DNA from: Hyphomicrobium sp.
GTDB lineage: Bacteria; Pseudomonadota; Alphaproteobacteria; Rhizobiales; Hyphomicrobiaceae
DNA length: 64,000 nucleotides
Direction: 5' to 3'
NCBI GenBank assembly: GCA_030148425.1
Contig: JASBTM010000004.1
Location: forward strand, 1-64,000
Shown: in pieces, positions 51,753-60,894 of the stretch
Layout: every line of letters begins with the position of its first letter
Position numbering within the stretch: position 1 is the stretch's first letter
Translations under genes and position numbers: made by a program
The notes under the pieces: generated by a model
The model's input: only the letters and a program-made list of their open reading frames with translations
Databases searched by the model: none
Told to the model about the DNA's origin: nothing

Positions 51753-52082
51753 ATGTCCTGGCTTCCCCTTCTTTCCTACTTTGTTGGCGGCGCCTTCCTC
51801 GCAAACGCCGTGCCCCATGTCGTCAACGGCATGACGGGCAGGCCATTCCAGAGCCCGTTCGCCAAACCGCCCGGCGAAGGGTTATCGTCTTCGACCGTCA
51901 ATGTGCTCTGGGGATTTCTCAACCTTGCCGCCGGCTACGTGCTTGTCATCCGTGTCGGTGATTTCGGCCTGAAGGATACGGCCGACATCATTGCCTTCGG
52001 CCTTGGCTCTTTCCTCATCGCGTTGTTCTCGGCGAGGCATTTCGGTCGATTCAACGGCGGCAATCGGCCGGAACGATCATGA
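51753..52082 (+). CDS. Small membrane protein, unknown function
   Basis: The 109-residue product has three hydrophobic segments (about 5-22, 49-66, 78-95) and the text NAVPHVVNGMTGRPFQSPFAKPPGEGLSS between the first two, which is shared by a set of uncharacterised membrane proteins. It begins one base after the isochorismatase-like stop, and its own stop overlaps (ATGA, 52079-52082) the start of the broken MFS gene. It is thus the middle gene of a MarR-regulated unit. Confidence 0.75.
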   Translation: MSWLPLLSYFVGGAFLANAVPHVVNGMTGRPFQSPFAKPPGEGLSSSTVNVLWGFLNLAAGYVLVIRVGDFGLKDTADIIAFGLGSFLIALFSARHFGRFNGGNRPERS

Positions 52083-52345
52083 AGGCGCGCACTGTGGGCA
52101 CCTTCCGGTCCCTGCGCATCTTCAACTATCGAATCTGAGCGGCCGGCGCCTTCGTCTCAAATGTCGGCACGTGGATTCAGCGGACGGCACAGGACTGGCT
52201 GGTATTCACCCAGCTCACCCACCATGACGCTTCGGCCGTTGGACTGGTCATGGCGCTACAATTCGCGCCCCAGCTTCTGCTGCTGCCGTGGACCGGCTTC
52301 GCCGCCGATCACTTCAATCAGCGGAAGCTGCTGACAGCGATCTAA
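52079..52345 (+). pseudogene. MFS transporter, N-terminal fragment with stops
   Basis: The frame reads MKARTVGTFRSLRIFNYRI, then a TGA at 52136-52138, and continues in the same frame with AAGAFVSNVGTWIQRTAQDWLV and ALQFAPQLLLLPWTGFAADHFNQRKLL up to a TAA at 52343. This is the first quarter of an MFS exporter of the EntS/DUF894 type (VSNVGTWIQRTAQDW and the loop with R-K after helix 2 are typical). The remaining ~300 codons are absent. The start overlaps the upstream stop as ATGA, so the ancestor was the last gene of the MarR unit, now lost. Confidence 0.85.
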
Positions 52346-52508
52346 CAGCCGTTGATTGATGTGCGTGAATCAGTTGAACGGAGTTTGAACGCTCCTATTG
52401 CCCTCGCCCACTGGGTAACCCTTGCAATAAGGCCCCGTCGACGTCCCACAACATCGTGTTCATCTCGCCTTGGACCACTCAGCGGGGCGGATCACTTCTG
52501 TCCTATCT

Positions 52509-52544
52509 AGAAGCTCGGACAAGTCTCCCAATTATAGAGCTTCT
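52509..52544 (+). promoter_or_regulatory. Hairpin upstream of the agmatine operon
   Basis: AGAAGCTC (52509-52516) and GAGCTTCT (52537-52544) are perfect eight-base complements with a 20-base spacer; TTAATAG follows. It lies 139 bases before the first gene. It may be an operator, a leader hairpin or a terminator of upstream transcription. Confidence 0.45.
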
Positions 52545-52682
52545 TTAATAGCTGCATCGAAGTTGGGAAGTGCTCGCAAAACCCTGAGCGCCGGCATTTC
52601 TCTGAGTTACGTTAACTTGATGGGTGTCAAAGAAGAAGAAGCTTCGAGGGGCAATACCAGTTCTGCTTTTCGGAGAACATGC

Positions 52683-53714
52683 ATGCCAGCTTCCCTCAGA
52701 CATTTCATCGACACCCAGGATTTGTCCCGCGAAGAACTCTTACGGATAATGGACCTTATCCGTCTCCTTAAGGACGCAGATAAAGCAGGCGCATGCCCTC
52801 GACTTCTGCAGGGTGCATCATTGGGGATGATCTTCGAGGAGCCATCGACACGAACTCGAGTTTCATTTGAAGTCGCTATGGCCAAACTCGGCGGCCATGC
52901 GCTTTATCTACGCCCCGGTGAAATCCATCTTGGCATACGCGAAAGTCTGAAGGATACCGCGCGTGTGATTAGCCGGATGGTGGACGTGATCGAGGCGCGC
53001 ACCCTCAAACACCAAACCGTTCTCGACCTCGCAGCAAATTCGTCAGTACCCGTGATGAACGGATTGACGGACTACAATCATCCGACCCAAGTTGTGTGTG
53101 ACGTCTTCACGATGATGGAGCACAAGCTCCCGGGAAAATCACTCACCGATCTCCACGTCACGTTCGTCGGTGATGCCACCAACGTTTGCTCCTCACTGAT
53201 GATGATTTGCACCCAGATGGGTATGCATTTCACCCACGTTGCACCGGCGCACTATCAGGCCCCGAAGGCCTGGCAGGACATCGCTCGCGCCAACATCGCG
53301 AAGTCCGGCGGTACGCTGACCGTCACCGACGACGTCGATGCCGCAGTAAAAGATGCCGACTTCATCTACACGGATCTCTGGTGGTGGGTCGGCCAGGAAG
53401 CTGAAATCCCCGACCGGCAGCGCGCATTCATGCCAACCTATCAGGTCAACGAAAATCTACTCGCGCGCGCGCCCGCACACGCGAAATTCATGCACTGTCT
53501 TCCGGCCTCACGCGGCGTCGAAGTCACCGATGCCGTCATGGATGGTCCCCAATCGATCATCTACGACCAGTCGGAAAACCGGCTTCACACCGAGAAGGCG
53601 CTGCTCGCTTATTTTGTCTATCCCCGCCTGAAAATTGCCGACCCGAGCACCGTCAACCGCTACCGATCCGCGGTCGATGACTTCCACATTCGCGCCGCCG
53701 ACCTTGTCAGTTAA
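52683..53714 (+). CDS. aguB: Putrescine carbamoyltransferase
   Basis: The enzyme releases putrescine and carbamoyl phosphate from N-carbamoylputrescine. The 343-residue product has the carbamoyltransferase motifs STRTR (S55-R59), NHPTQ near 140 and HCLP (H271-P274). Ornithine enzymes have an SMG loop here; instead the text is FIYTDLWWWVGQEAEIPDRQRAFMPTYQVNENLL, matching the putrescine-specific YTDxW type. The end adds a C-terminal helix (NRYRSAVDDFHIRAADLVS) as in bacterial PTCs. The ATG at 52683 has GGAG about eight bases upstream. Neighbours (permease, agmatine deiminase, carbamate kinase) confirm putrescine over ornithine. Also called ptcA. Confidence 0.9.
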   Translation: MPASLRHFIDTQDLSREELLRIMDLIRLLKDADKAGACPRLLQGASLGMIFEEPSTRTRVSFEVAMAKLGGHALYLRPGEIHLGIRESLKDTARVISRMVDVIEARTLKHQTVLDLAANSSVPVMNGLTDYNHPTQVVCDVFTMMEHKLPGKSLTDLHVTFVGDATNVCSSLMMICTQMGMHFTHVAPAHYQAPKAWQDIARANIAKSGGTLTVTDDVDAAVKDADFIYTDLWWWVGQEAEIPDRQRAFMPTYQVNENLLARAPAHAKFMHCLPASRGVEVTDAVMDGPQSIIYDQSENRLHTEKALLAYFVYPRLKIADPSTVNRYRSAVDDFHIRAADLVS

Positions 53715-53733
53715 TTGCAACAGGATCTCTACC

Positions 53734-55152
53734 ATGGGCAATTCCGTCCAGAGCAAACCAGAAGCACCGGAGCGCTTCAGTAAAGTCCTCCGCGGCTTGG
53801 ACATGACGTTATTTACGGTCTGCGCGATCCTCGTCATCGACCAATTGACGGCTGCGGCCTCGATCGGTGTGCAGTCGATCTTCTGGTGGATCTTCACGCT
53901 GATCCTGTTTTTCATTCCTTACGGCCTGATCACCGCGGAGCTGGGCAGCACCTATACCGAAGAAGGTGGTATCTACGCCTGGGTGCGACGCGCTTTCGGA
54001 CCGATCTGGGCGGGACGCGTCGCCTGGCTTTGGTGGGTCAACGTCGCCTTCTGGATGCCGTCCGTCTACATCCTCTTCGCCGGCATTCTGGCTCAGCTCA
54101 TAGCACCCGACATGAGCCTTTGGACGAAGATCTTCATCACGCTTGGTCTTACTTGGCTGACCGTCGGCATCAACATCATGACACTTGAAGTCGGCAAATG
54201 GGTTCCGAATATCGGCGCCGTATTCAAGGTCATCATTATGCTCGCACTCGGCCTCGGTGGCACCGCTTACGCGATGAATCACGGAGCTGCCAACGAGTTC
54301 AGCCTTTCGACGCTGACACCGCATTGGGGCGACAGCCTCGCGTTTCTTCCGGTCATCATCTACAATTTCCTCGGCTTCGAGCTGATGTCCGGCGCGTCCG
54401 AAGAAATGGAGAACCCGGCGCGCGACGTGCCTTGGGCAATCGTCCGTTCGGGCTCGATCATCGCCTTCTTCTACATTTTCGCGACGGTCGGAATTCTACT
54501 CGCGCTCCCGATTGCCGATATCGGTCTGATCAAAGGCCTGCCGGATACGTTCCAGAAGATCTTCGGCCAAGGTATCTCGGGCAATATCCCGGTTATCGTC
54601 CTCTGCGTAATGACGCTCTACACGCTGGTCGCCAACATGACGACGTGGACGATCGGCGCAAACCGGTCGGCCGCTGAAGCGGCGGACCGTGGCGATCTCC
54701 CGTCCATCTTCGGCAAGCTCCACCCCGTTTATAAAACGCCCACTAACTCTGCGATACTGTGCGGTGTCATCGCGAGCATCGTGCTGCTTATCTACGGCTG
54801 GCTTGCGAAAAGCTCGGAAGATCTCTTCTGGACGACCTTCGCGTTCTCATCGGTCGTTTTCCTTCTCCCCTACTTCCTGCTGTTTCTCTCGTTCCTCAAG
54901 CTTCGTAGAGAAGATCCGGATGTCCGTCGTCCCTATCGTGTCCCGGGCGGCTATCCGGTCGCGGTACTCCTGAGCGGCATCTGCATGCTCTTCGTGCTGC
55001 AGGCGATCGTCTTCTTCATCTATAAGCCCGGCGCAGTCGACATGACCTACGTAGGCGCGGTCTTGGGTGGCGTGTTTTTGACCGTGATCGTTGGCGAGTT
55101 CCTCGTCCACGGCCAGCGTCCACAACCAGCGAAGGAGGTCGCACATGTCTAA
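53734..55152 (+). CDS. aguD: APC-family permease, likely agmatine/putrescine antiporter
   Basis: The 472-residue product has about twelve hydrophobic segments and APC-superfamily text: [24 protein letters not shown] (helix 1), [28 protein letters not shown] (helix 2-3, with the conserved E.GG.Y.W), and [26 protein letters not shown] (helix 6 region). It lies between the carbamoyltransferase and the deiminase, where lactic acid bacteria place the agmatine/putrescine exchanger. The function is inferred from position; uptake of agmatine is the minimum role. The ATG at 53734 is 19 bases after the aguB stop with AGGATCTCT before it; the end overlaps aguA by eight bases. Confidence 0.85.
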   Translation: MGNSVQSKPEAPERFSKVLRGLDMTLFTVCAILVIDQLTAAASIGVQSIFWWIFTLILFFIPYGLITAELGSTYTEEGGIYAWVRRAFGPIWAGRVAWLWWVNVAFWMPSVYILFAGILAQLIAPDMSLWTKIFITLGLTWLTVGINIMTLEVGKWVPNIGAVFKVIIMLALGLGGTAYAMNHGAANEFSLSTLTPHWGDSLAFLPVIIYNFLGFELMSGASEEMENPARDVPWAIVRSGSIIAFFYIFATVGILLALPIADIGLIKGLPDTFQKIFGQGISGNIPVIVLCVMTLYTLVANMTTWTIGANRSAAEAADRGDLPSIFGKLHPVYKTPTNSAILCGVIASIVLLIYGWLAKSSEDLFWTTFAFSSVVFLLPYFLLFLSFLKLRREDPDVRRPYRVPGGYPVAVLLSGICMLFVLQAIVFFIYKPGAVDMTYVGAVLGGVFLTVIVGEFLVHGQRPQPAKEVAHV

Positions 55153-56269
55153 GGTCCTCACCACTACGCCTCGACAGGATGGCTTTTGGATGCCGGCGGA
55201 ATGGGAGCCTCACGTCGGGTGCTGGATGCTCTGGCCGGAGCGCTCCGACAATTGGCGGAGTGGCGCCAAGCCCGCTCAACGCGCTTTCGCGGCGGTCGCC
55301 GCCGCGATAGCCGAGGGCGAACCGGTGACGGTCTGCGCCTCGCCCGCGCAGTACCTTATCGCTCGCGAAATGCTCGACCCTTCTATCCGCCTGGTCGAGA
55401 TGACGAGCAACGACAGTTGGATCCGCGATTGCGGGCCGACGTTCGTCGTGAACGACGCGAGACAAGTGCGCGGCATTGATTGGAAATTCAACGCCTGGGG
55501 CGGTCTTGCCGGGGGACTTTACTTCCCCTGGGACCAGGACGATCTAGTCGGCGAGAAAGTCATCGAGCTCGAACGCGACGACCGCTACGCACCCGACTTC
55601 ATCCTCGAGGGTGGATCAATCGACGTCGATGGCGAGGGCACGCTGCTGACTACGGAAGAATGCCTACTCAATCCCAATCGCAATCCCGACAAGAGCCGGT
55701 CCGAGATCGAGCGCTTCCTCTGCGACTATCTCAACCTCGAAAAGATTCTCTGGCTCGAGAAAGGCATCTATCTCGACGAGACCAGCGGCCACATCGATAA
55801 CTTCTGCCGCTTCGTCGCGCCCGGCGAAGTGGTGCTGGCGTGGACCGAAGACCGCTCCGATCCACAGTATGCGATTTCGGCTGGCGCACTGGAACGCCTG
55901 CAGAAGACGACTGATGCCCGCGGTCGCTCGCTAAAAATTCACAAGCTGATTACGCCGCGTCCTGTCTTGATCACGGCAGAAGAAGCCGCTGGCGTCGATA
56001 AAGTGGCGGGAACATTGCCACGCGAGGCCGGCAACCGGTTGGCGGCGTCCTATGTCAATTTCTACATTGCCAACGACGTGATCGTGATGCCGCGCTTCGA
56101 TGATCCCGCCGACGGCCCTGCGCAGGAAATTTTGGCGCGGCTCTTCCCGACGCGGCGCATCGTGACCGTCCCCGGACGCGAAATTCTGCTTGGCGGCGGC
56201 AATATCCATTGCATCACGCAGCAAGAAGCACTCGGCCGGCGCGTGCTCCGGGCAAAAGGGGCCGCATAG
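55145..56269 (+). CDS. aguA: Agmatine deiminase
   Basis: The enzyme converts agmatine to N-carbamoylputrescine and ammonia. The 374-residue product is a peptidylarginine-deiminase-fold protein: [27 protein letters not shown] at the start, [16 protein letters not shown] near 100, [34 protein letters not shown] near 155-180, GHIDNFCRF near 218, and the nucleophile Cys356 in [11 protein letters not shown]. All match agmatine deiminase. AAGGAGG lies just before the ATG at 55145, which overlaps the permease end by eight bases. Carbamate kinase follows after three bases, so the four genes form one operon. Confidence 0.97.
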   Translation: MSKVLTTTPRQDGFWMPAEWEPHVGCWMLWPERSDNWRSGAKPAQRAFAAVAAAIAEGEPVTVCASPAQYLIAREMLDPSIRLVEMTSNDSWIRDCGPTFVVNDARQVRGIDWKFNAWGGLAGGLYFPWDQDDLVGEKVIELERDDRYAPDFILEGGSIDVDGEGTLLTTEECLLNPNRNPDKSRSEIERFLCDYLNLEKILWLEKGIYLDETSGHIDNFCRFVAPGEVVLAWTEDRSDPQYAISAGALERLQKTTDARGRSLKIHKLITPRPVLITAEEAAGVDKVAGTLPREAGNRLAASYVNFYIANDVIVMPRFDDPADGPAQEILARLFPTRRIVTVPGREILLGGGNIHCITQQEALGRRVLRAKGAA

Positions 56270-56272
56270 CCA

Positions 56273-57175
56273 ATGCGGATTGTCATTGCCCTTGGTGGCA
56301 ACGCGTTATTGAAACGCGGCGAGCCTTTGTCTGCCGAAAATCAGCGGCGCAATATGCGCGCCGCTGCTGCCGCACTGGTACGCGCCTGCGAGGGCCATGA
56401 GATCATCATCGTGCACGGCAACGGTCCACAAGTGGGCCTGCTCGCCCTCGAGGCCGATGCTTACAAAGCCCTTCCGCCTTATCCCCTCGACGTACTGGGA
56501 GCGGAGTCACAGGGCATGATCGGCTACGTCATTGTGCAGGAATTGCGGAATAAAATCCCGACTCGGCCGATTGCGGCACTCATAACGCAGACAGTCGTAG
56601 ATGAGCACGACCCGGCGTTCCAACGTCCGACTAAGCCGGTTGGCCCGGTCTATACGGAAGCCGAGGTCCAGGCGATTCGCGCACAAAGCCGATGGATGTT
56701 TGCATTGGACGGGGCGTCATGGCGCAGAGTTGTTGCCTCGCCGGAACCGAAGGAAATCGTTGAACTACCAATTATCGAATCTCTCCTCCAGAGCGGCGTG
56801 CTTGTCGTCTGCACCGGCGGCGGCGGCATACCCGTCTGTCGTCAGTCCGATGGTGAAATTGCTGGCATGGAGGCTGTGATCGATAAGGATTTAGCCGCGG
56901 CTTTACTTGCGGAGAGAGTGCAAGCGGACAAACTCGTGATTCTAACAGATGTGGATGCCGTCTACCTTAACTGGGGAGCACCACGGCAAAAGGCTCTTAG
57001 TCGAATCTCAGCGTCGGATCTGAGAAGCCACGCATTTGCCGAAGGCTCAATGGGCCCGAAGGTAAATGCCGCTTGCAGCTTTGTCGAACGAACCGGCCGC
57101 TTGGCTGTTATCGGGTCGCTCCAGCAGGCCCAAGACGTGTTGGATACGAAAGCCGGAACTATCGTCTTGGCTTAA
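56273..57175 (+). CDS. aguC: Carbamate kinase
   Basis: The enzyme makes ATP from carbamoyl phosphate and ADP, giving one ATP per agmatine. The 300-residue product has RIVIALGGNALLKRGEP at the start, HGNGPQVGLLALE near 44, FQRPTKPVGPVYTEAEV near 118, VCTGGGGIPVC near 181, GMEAVIDKDLAAALLAE near 198, LTDVDAVYLNWG near 222 and a C-terminal FAEGSMGPKVNAAC near 262: all carbamate kinase signatures. It ends the operon; no further gene follows on this strand for over a kilobase. Confidence 0.96.
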   Translation: MRIVIALGGNALLKRGEPLSAENQRRNMRAAAAALVRACEGHEIIIVHGNGPQVGLLALEADAYKALPPYPLDVLGAESQGMIGYVIVQELRNKIPTRPIAALITQTVVDEHDPAFQRPTKPVGPVYTEAEVQAIRAQSRWMFALDGASWRRVVASPEPKEIVELPIIESLLQSGVLVVCTGGGGIPVCRQSDGEIAGMEAVIDKDLAAALLAERVQADKLVILTDVDAVYLNWGAPRQKALSRISASDLRSHAFAEGSMGPKVNAACSFVERTGRLAVIGSLQQAQDVLDTKAGTIVLA

Positions 57176-57351
57176 GATCTCGATCTTGACCGGCCAAGTC
57201 ACCCGATTGCTTGGTGAGACCGTGAGTGCTCGCAACATTTCCGATTGCCCTCGAAGACAGAGCGAACATTTGGGGGCAAGGTAATGATTGATGGGCCTAT
57301 CTTTGGGTGAACGCCCACAGTCGCTATTGTCACTACAAAAATTACAAGCAG

Positions 57352-57376
57352 GAGCGCTCGAATTTTATCGGCGCTC
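57352..57376. terminator. Hairpin between convergent genes, possible terminator
   Basis: GAGCGC...GCGCTC with a 13-base AT-rich loop lies between the agmatine operon and the minus-strand gene ending at 57384. U-rich sequence (TATTTGC...TTTTT) is present on the plus side and a weaker run on the minus side, so it may serve both. Confidence 0.4.
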
Positions 57377-57383
57377 TATTTGC

Positions 57384-58373
57384 TTACGTTTTTCCTCGAT
57401 GAGTGTCGAAGCGTCGTAGGCATCTCAGGCCATCCAAGGTTTCGCGGACCGCCATGGTCAGAGGCGTGTGCGGTTCGGAGCCGAGCGTCCCGACGAGCCG
57501 CTCATTGCGCAAGCGGACTGGCCCGGTCCAAAGGTAGCGCATTTCTGCCAATTCCCGGAACAATGGCACGAACGGTGAAAGTAGGCGGACGGCCAGCCAG
57601 GGGAAGGCCCGCACCTTCATATTGCGATTGCCGCTTGCCTCACGAATCGCGGCAATCATCGCGGTTCCGTCTGCGTCCCAATGCCCTTCCATGTGGAAGA
57701 CAGCGAAGGTCCCGAGTGCGGGCGCCTTTTCGAGAAGCCGCACCATCGTCTCGGCAACGTCGGGCAGATACGCCCATTGATGACCGACACCGCGCTTGCC
57801 CGGGTAGCTCACAGAGATCACTGGCTTTCCAGGCTTCACGAGACCTAGAGAGAACCAATTATTGGCGGCTTTGGGACCAAAGAAATCGCCGGCCCGGACG
57901 ATCAGCACCGGCGTTCCCGCATCGGCGGCGGCTCGCAGCCGCCGTTCCATCTCCACCCTGATGGCGCCCTTGACGGTGATCGGACGTTGCGGCGAAGCCT
58001 CGTGCAACTCGGGAAAGGCGTCGGGTCCGAAATTGTAAACGGTGCCCGGGAGTACGATCCGCGCCCCAACAGTGCGGGCGGCGGCAATCGTATTGTCCAG
58101 CATGGGGAGCACTAGTTGGCCCCAGTTGCGGTAACCGGGTGGGTTGACCGCATGGACGATAACCGAGGCTCCGTCAGCGGCGGTCACCACGTCATCCGTG
58201 GACATCGCATCGCCTTGGAGCCAGCAAATGCCGGATGACGTCTCGGCTGACGACAGCCGATTCGGATTCCGGATCAGCCCTCGAACTGTCCAGCTCCGGC
58301 CTAGGAGACGGCGAGCCACCTCACCGCCGATGCCGCCAGTCGCGCCGAGTACCAGAGCTGTTTGATCTGACAT
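57384..58373 (-). CDS. NAD(P)-dependent oxidoreductase / epimerase-like (extended SDR)
   Basis: The 329-residue product begins TALVLGATGGIGGEVARRLLGRSWTVRGLIR, a Rossmann turn of the atypical/extended SDR type (GATGGIG). It continues with GDAMSTDDVVTAADGASVIVHAVNPPGYRNW, IVLPGTVYNFGP and ERRLRAAADAGTPVLIVRAGDFFGP, as in NmrA/NAD-dependent epimerase-like proteins. The C-terminal part is typical of sugar or ketone-modifying relatives, but no substrate can be given. The ATG at 58373 has GGAGACAAATC before it. It is divergent from a truncated LysR gene. Confidence 0.85.
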   Translation of the reverse strand: MSDQTALVLGATGGIGGEVARRLLGRSWTVRGLIRNPNRLSSAETSSGICWLQGDAMSTDDVVTAADGASVIVHAVNPPGYRNWGQLVLPMLDNTIAAARTVGARIVLPGTVYNFGPDAFPELHEASPQRPITVKGAIRVEMERRLRAAADAGTPVLIVRAGDFFGPKAANNWFSLGLVKPGKPVISVSYPGKRGVGHQWAYLPDVAETMVRLLEKAPALGTFAVFHMEGHWDADGTAMIAAIREASGNRNMKVRAFPWLAVRLLSPFVPLFRELAEMRYLWTGPVRLRNERLVGTLGSEPHTPLTMAVRETLDGLRCLRRFDTHRGKT

Positions 58374-58467
58374 GATTTGTCTCCGCCGTTTGGGTGCGGA
58401 CCCAAATTGGCGAACAAACTCATTAAACGGAATTGCCGAAAACCGTGCGGTATCTATACTAAAATAG

Positions 58468-58887
58468 ATGAACAACTCCCAGCCTGATTGGAACCTCTTT
58501 CGCAGCTTCTTGGCCGTGCTTCGCGAGCAATCGCTTTCGGCGGCAGCTCGGGCGCTGGATTTGACGCAACCGACGCTGGCCCGTCATATCGGCGCCCTTG
58601 AAAGTGCGTTGGGACTCGAGCTGTTCACTCGTTCCCAGCAGGGACTTTCGCCGACAGAGGCGGCTCTAGAGTTGGCGCCCTACGCAGAGAACCTTGAGAC
58701 GAACGCGGCGGCGATGCTGCGTACGGCTTCCGGCCTTGGCGCCGCCGTCAAGGGAACTGTGCGCATCAGCGCGAGCGAGATGGTCGGCGCTGAGATTCTG
58801 CCGCCCATGCTGGCCGGGCTGCGGCAGCGGCATCCCGACCTGGAGTTCGAGCTAGTTCTTTCCAACACCGTGGAGAAACGGCCTTGA
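58468..58887 (+). pseudogene. LysR-family regulator, truncated
   Basis: The first ~139 residues of a LysR regulator remain: the winged helix NLFRSFLAVLREQSLSAAARALDLTQPTLARHIGALESALGLELFTRS (about 9-57) and the start of the effector-binding domain (GTVRISASEMVGAEILPPMLAGLRQRHPDLEFELVLSN). The frame then ends at VEKRP; a full protein has about 295 residues. Downstream sequence carries no continuation. The start lies 95 bases from the divergent SDR gene, with a short palindrome GTAT-CT-ATAC at 58450-58459. Whether the shortened protein still represses is unknown. Confidence 0.85.
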
Positions 58888-59093
58888 TGACTGCGTGAAC
58901 AACTAGCCCTGCAGCAGCATTGCGAACAGGAAGGGCTGACCTCGATTTATGCGATCCTGCTCTCATTGCTGCCGTCCAGTCAGCAGTCTGACGTCACGTC
59001 GTTTTATGAGGGTTATTCGTCCTTTAAGACACACGCCTTTAGGCCGATAGGTAGCTCAACATCTGCCAGTTGGTTGAGAAGGGCGATTACGAA

Positions 59094-59840
59094 ATGAGAC
59101 TTGCAAACAAGACTGCTTTGATAACGGGAGGTACGAGCGGCATCGGCTTGGCTACGGCCAAGCTGTTTATCTCCGAAGGAGCTCGCGTTGCCGTCACGGG
59201 GCGCGACGAAGCGGCCTTCAAGGCCGTCAGGGCAGAGCTCGGCGACACCGCGCTCATCCTCAAGGGCGATGTCCGTTCGATCGATGACATGCGCGCGATT
59301 GCGGCCGAGACCAAGTCCAAGCTCGGGGGATTGGATATCCTATTCGCGAACGCGGGATGGGCCTTCCCGTCGGCGATCAACGACATCGACGACAAACTCT
59401 ACGACGACATCATGGACATCAACGTGAAGGGAACGGTGCTGACTCTTCAGGCCGTCCTGCCGCAGCTGCGGGAGGGTGCGTCGGTGATCCTCAACACGTC
59501 ATTCGTTGCGCAGACTGGCAAGCACGGGATTTCGTTGACGGCGGCTGCGAAAGCCGCGCTACGGTCGCTTGCGCGCAGTTGGTCGTTCGAGTTCCTCGAT
59601 CGCAAGATCCGCGTGAACGCGATCGCGCCCGGCGGGATGGACACCCCATTGATCAGCAGATGGGGAATGCCTGACGAGGATGTCCGGAATTTCAAGAGCG
59701 AGTTCGCGAAGTCCATCCCCGTTGGACACATGGGTAAGGCCGAGGATATCGCCTACGCGGCGCTCTATCTCGCCAGCGATGAATCCTCTTACGTCGTCGG
59801 CACCGAGCTTGTTGTCGATGGCGGTGCTTCACAGCTCTGA
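59094..59840 (+). CDS. SDR-family oxidoreductase lacking the catalytic Tyr
   Basis: The 248-residue product is a classical SDR: NKTALITGGTSGIGLATAKLFISEGARVAVTGRDE with TGxxxGIG, LFANAG near 87, and the C-terminal IAYAALYLASDESSYVVGTELVVDGG. The active-site segment, however, reads TAAAKAALRSLARSW: the Tyr of YxxxK is Thr, while the Lys is kept. A group of SDRs with this substitution is common in proteobacteria, so it may still be functional, but its chemistry is uncertain. The ATG at 59094 is chosen over a TTG 24 bases upstream. Confidence 0.88.
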   Translation: MRLANKTALITGGTSGIGLATAKLFISEGARVAVTGRDEAAFKAVRAELGDTALILKGDVRSIDDMRAIAAETKSKLGGLDILFANAGWAFPSAINDIDDKLYDDIMDINVKGTVLTLQAVLPQLREGASVILNTSFVAQTGKHGISLTAAAKAALRSLARSWSFEFLDRKIRVNAIAPGGMDTPLISRWGMPDEDVRNFKSEFAKSIPVGHMGKAEDIAYAALYLASDESSYVVGTELVVDGGASQL

Positions 59841-59944
59841 GCGTTCGAGCGGCTTCGCAGTTCTGAAGCTGCAACTTTGCGACCCGACACCCGCGCCCCG
59901 TGTTCCGGTCCAATCAAATCTGGGGCGATACTCAGGAGACGAAT

Positions 59945-60796
59945 ATGAGTGACGATCGCGATAACGCGACGGGCGATTTTCCATTCGGGAAAGGGCGGTC
60001 TCGACGCGACGCCTTGATGTTGGGCGGTCTCTCGGCGCTTGGTGCTTTGGTCGGCGGGAGTGCGCTTCTAGGCGGGCCGACCTCATCTTTCGCGCAAGCG
60101 CCAGGCGCGATCGGATCGGCAACAGACAAGCCCTTCGATATTCTGATTGTGATCTATCCGGGTGGAACGCTGCTGGATTTCGCCGGTCCCAACGAGGTGT
60201 TCGCACTGGTGCCTAACACCCGCATTCGCTTCGCGAGCCCAGATGGCGGTCCGGTCGAATTGCAATATGGGATCGTTTGGGGAAAGTCGGAGCGGCTGGC
60301 CGATATCGAAAGCACCGATCTTCTTCTTGTTCCAGGCGCAGCAGACCTCACGGCGGCCAACAAGCCTTCCGCACAAAAAGAAATCCTTCGTTTGGCGCAG
60401 GGCGCGAAACACGTGACGTCAGTGTGCACCGGCTCGCTCGTGCTGGCGAAGACCGGAATTCTCAAGGGCAAACGCAGCGCTTCCCATTGGGCCACCGTCA
60501 ATATGCTTGCGAAATATGGCGCCATCCCCGACCCTCAGCGCTTCGTGTCCGAAGACGATGGCCGCTTCATGAGCGGCGGTGGCGTCACCTCCGGTATCGA
60601 TTTCGCCCTGCGCGTGGTTGAAAAGCTGCGTGGCCCTGCAGCCGCCCAGCTCGTGCAGCTCTTGATAGAATATGATCCCAACCCACCCTTCAAGTCGGGT
60701 CATCCGCGCGACGCGCGGCCGGAGATCCTGGCAATGACAGAGAAGGAACTCCCTGGCGGCACCAAGGGGCTCTGGCAGATTCCCGGGTTGGACTGA
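59945..60796 (+). CDS. Tat-exported DJ-1/PfpI protein, isonitrile hydratase-like
   Basis: The 283-residue product has a twin-arginine signal (SRRDALMLGGLSALGALVGGSALLGG, about residues 18-45), so it is exported folded. The mature part is a DJ-1/PfpI domain: FDILIVIYPGGTLLDFAGPNEVFAL, then the nucleophile elbow SVCTGSLVLAKTGILKGKRSASHW. The CTGSLxLAxxGLLxG...HW text is that of isonitrile hydratases, cytosolic Cys enzymes that hydrate isonitriles to formamides; export by Tat is unusual for this group. AGGAGACGAAT lies before the ATG. The activity is inferred from the elbow sequence only. Confidence 0.83.
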   Translation: MSDDRDNATGDFPFGKGRSRRDALMLGGLSALGALVGGSALLGGPTSSFAQAPGAIGSATDKPFDILIVIYPGGTLLDFAGPNEVFALVPNTRIRFASPDGGPVELQYGIVWGKSERLADIESTDLLLVPGAADLTAANKPSAQKEILRLAQGAKHVTSVCTGSLVLAKTGILKGKRSASHWATVNMLAKYGAIPDPQRFVSEDDGRFMSGGGVTSGIDFALRVVEKLRGPAAAQLVQLLIEYDPNPPFKSGHPRDARPEILAMTEKELPGGTKGLWQIPGLD

Positions 60797-60894
60797 CCTC
60801 TGAGTCCGAGTGCCTTGCGGACGCAGCCTGTCTCTCTGGCCGCCTGCCTCTTCCGAGGCTTTCACGAGAACTACAATCAGATAGGAAAATCTAG

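Noticed and set aside
52683-53714. Ornithine carbamoyltransferase (arginine biosynthesis or ADI pathway)
   Set aside because: It lacks the SMG loop, has the YTDxWW text and C-terminal helix of putrescine enzymes, and is encoded with agmatine deiminase; no arginine deiminase gene is present.
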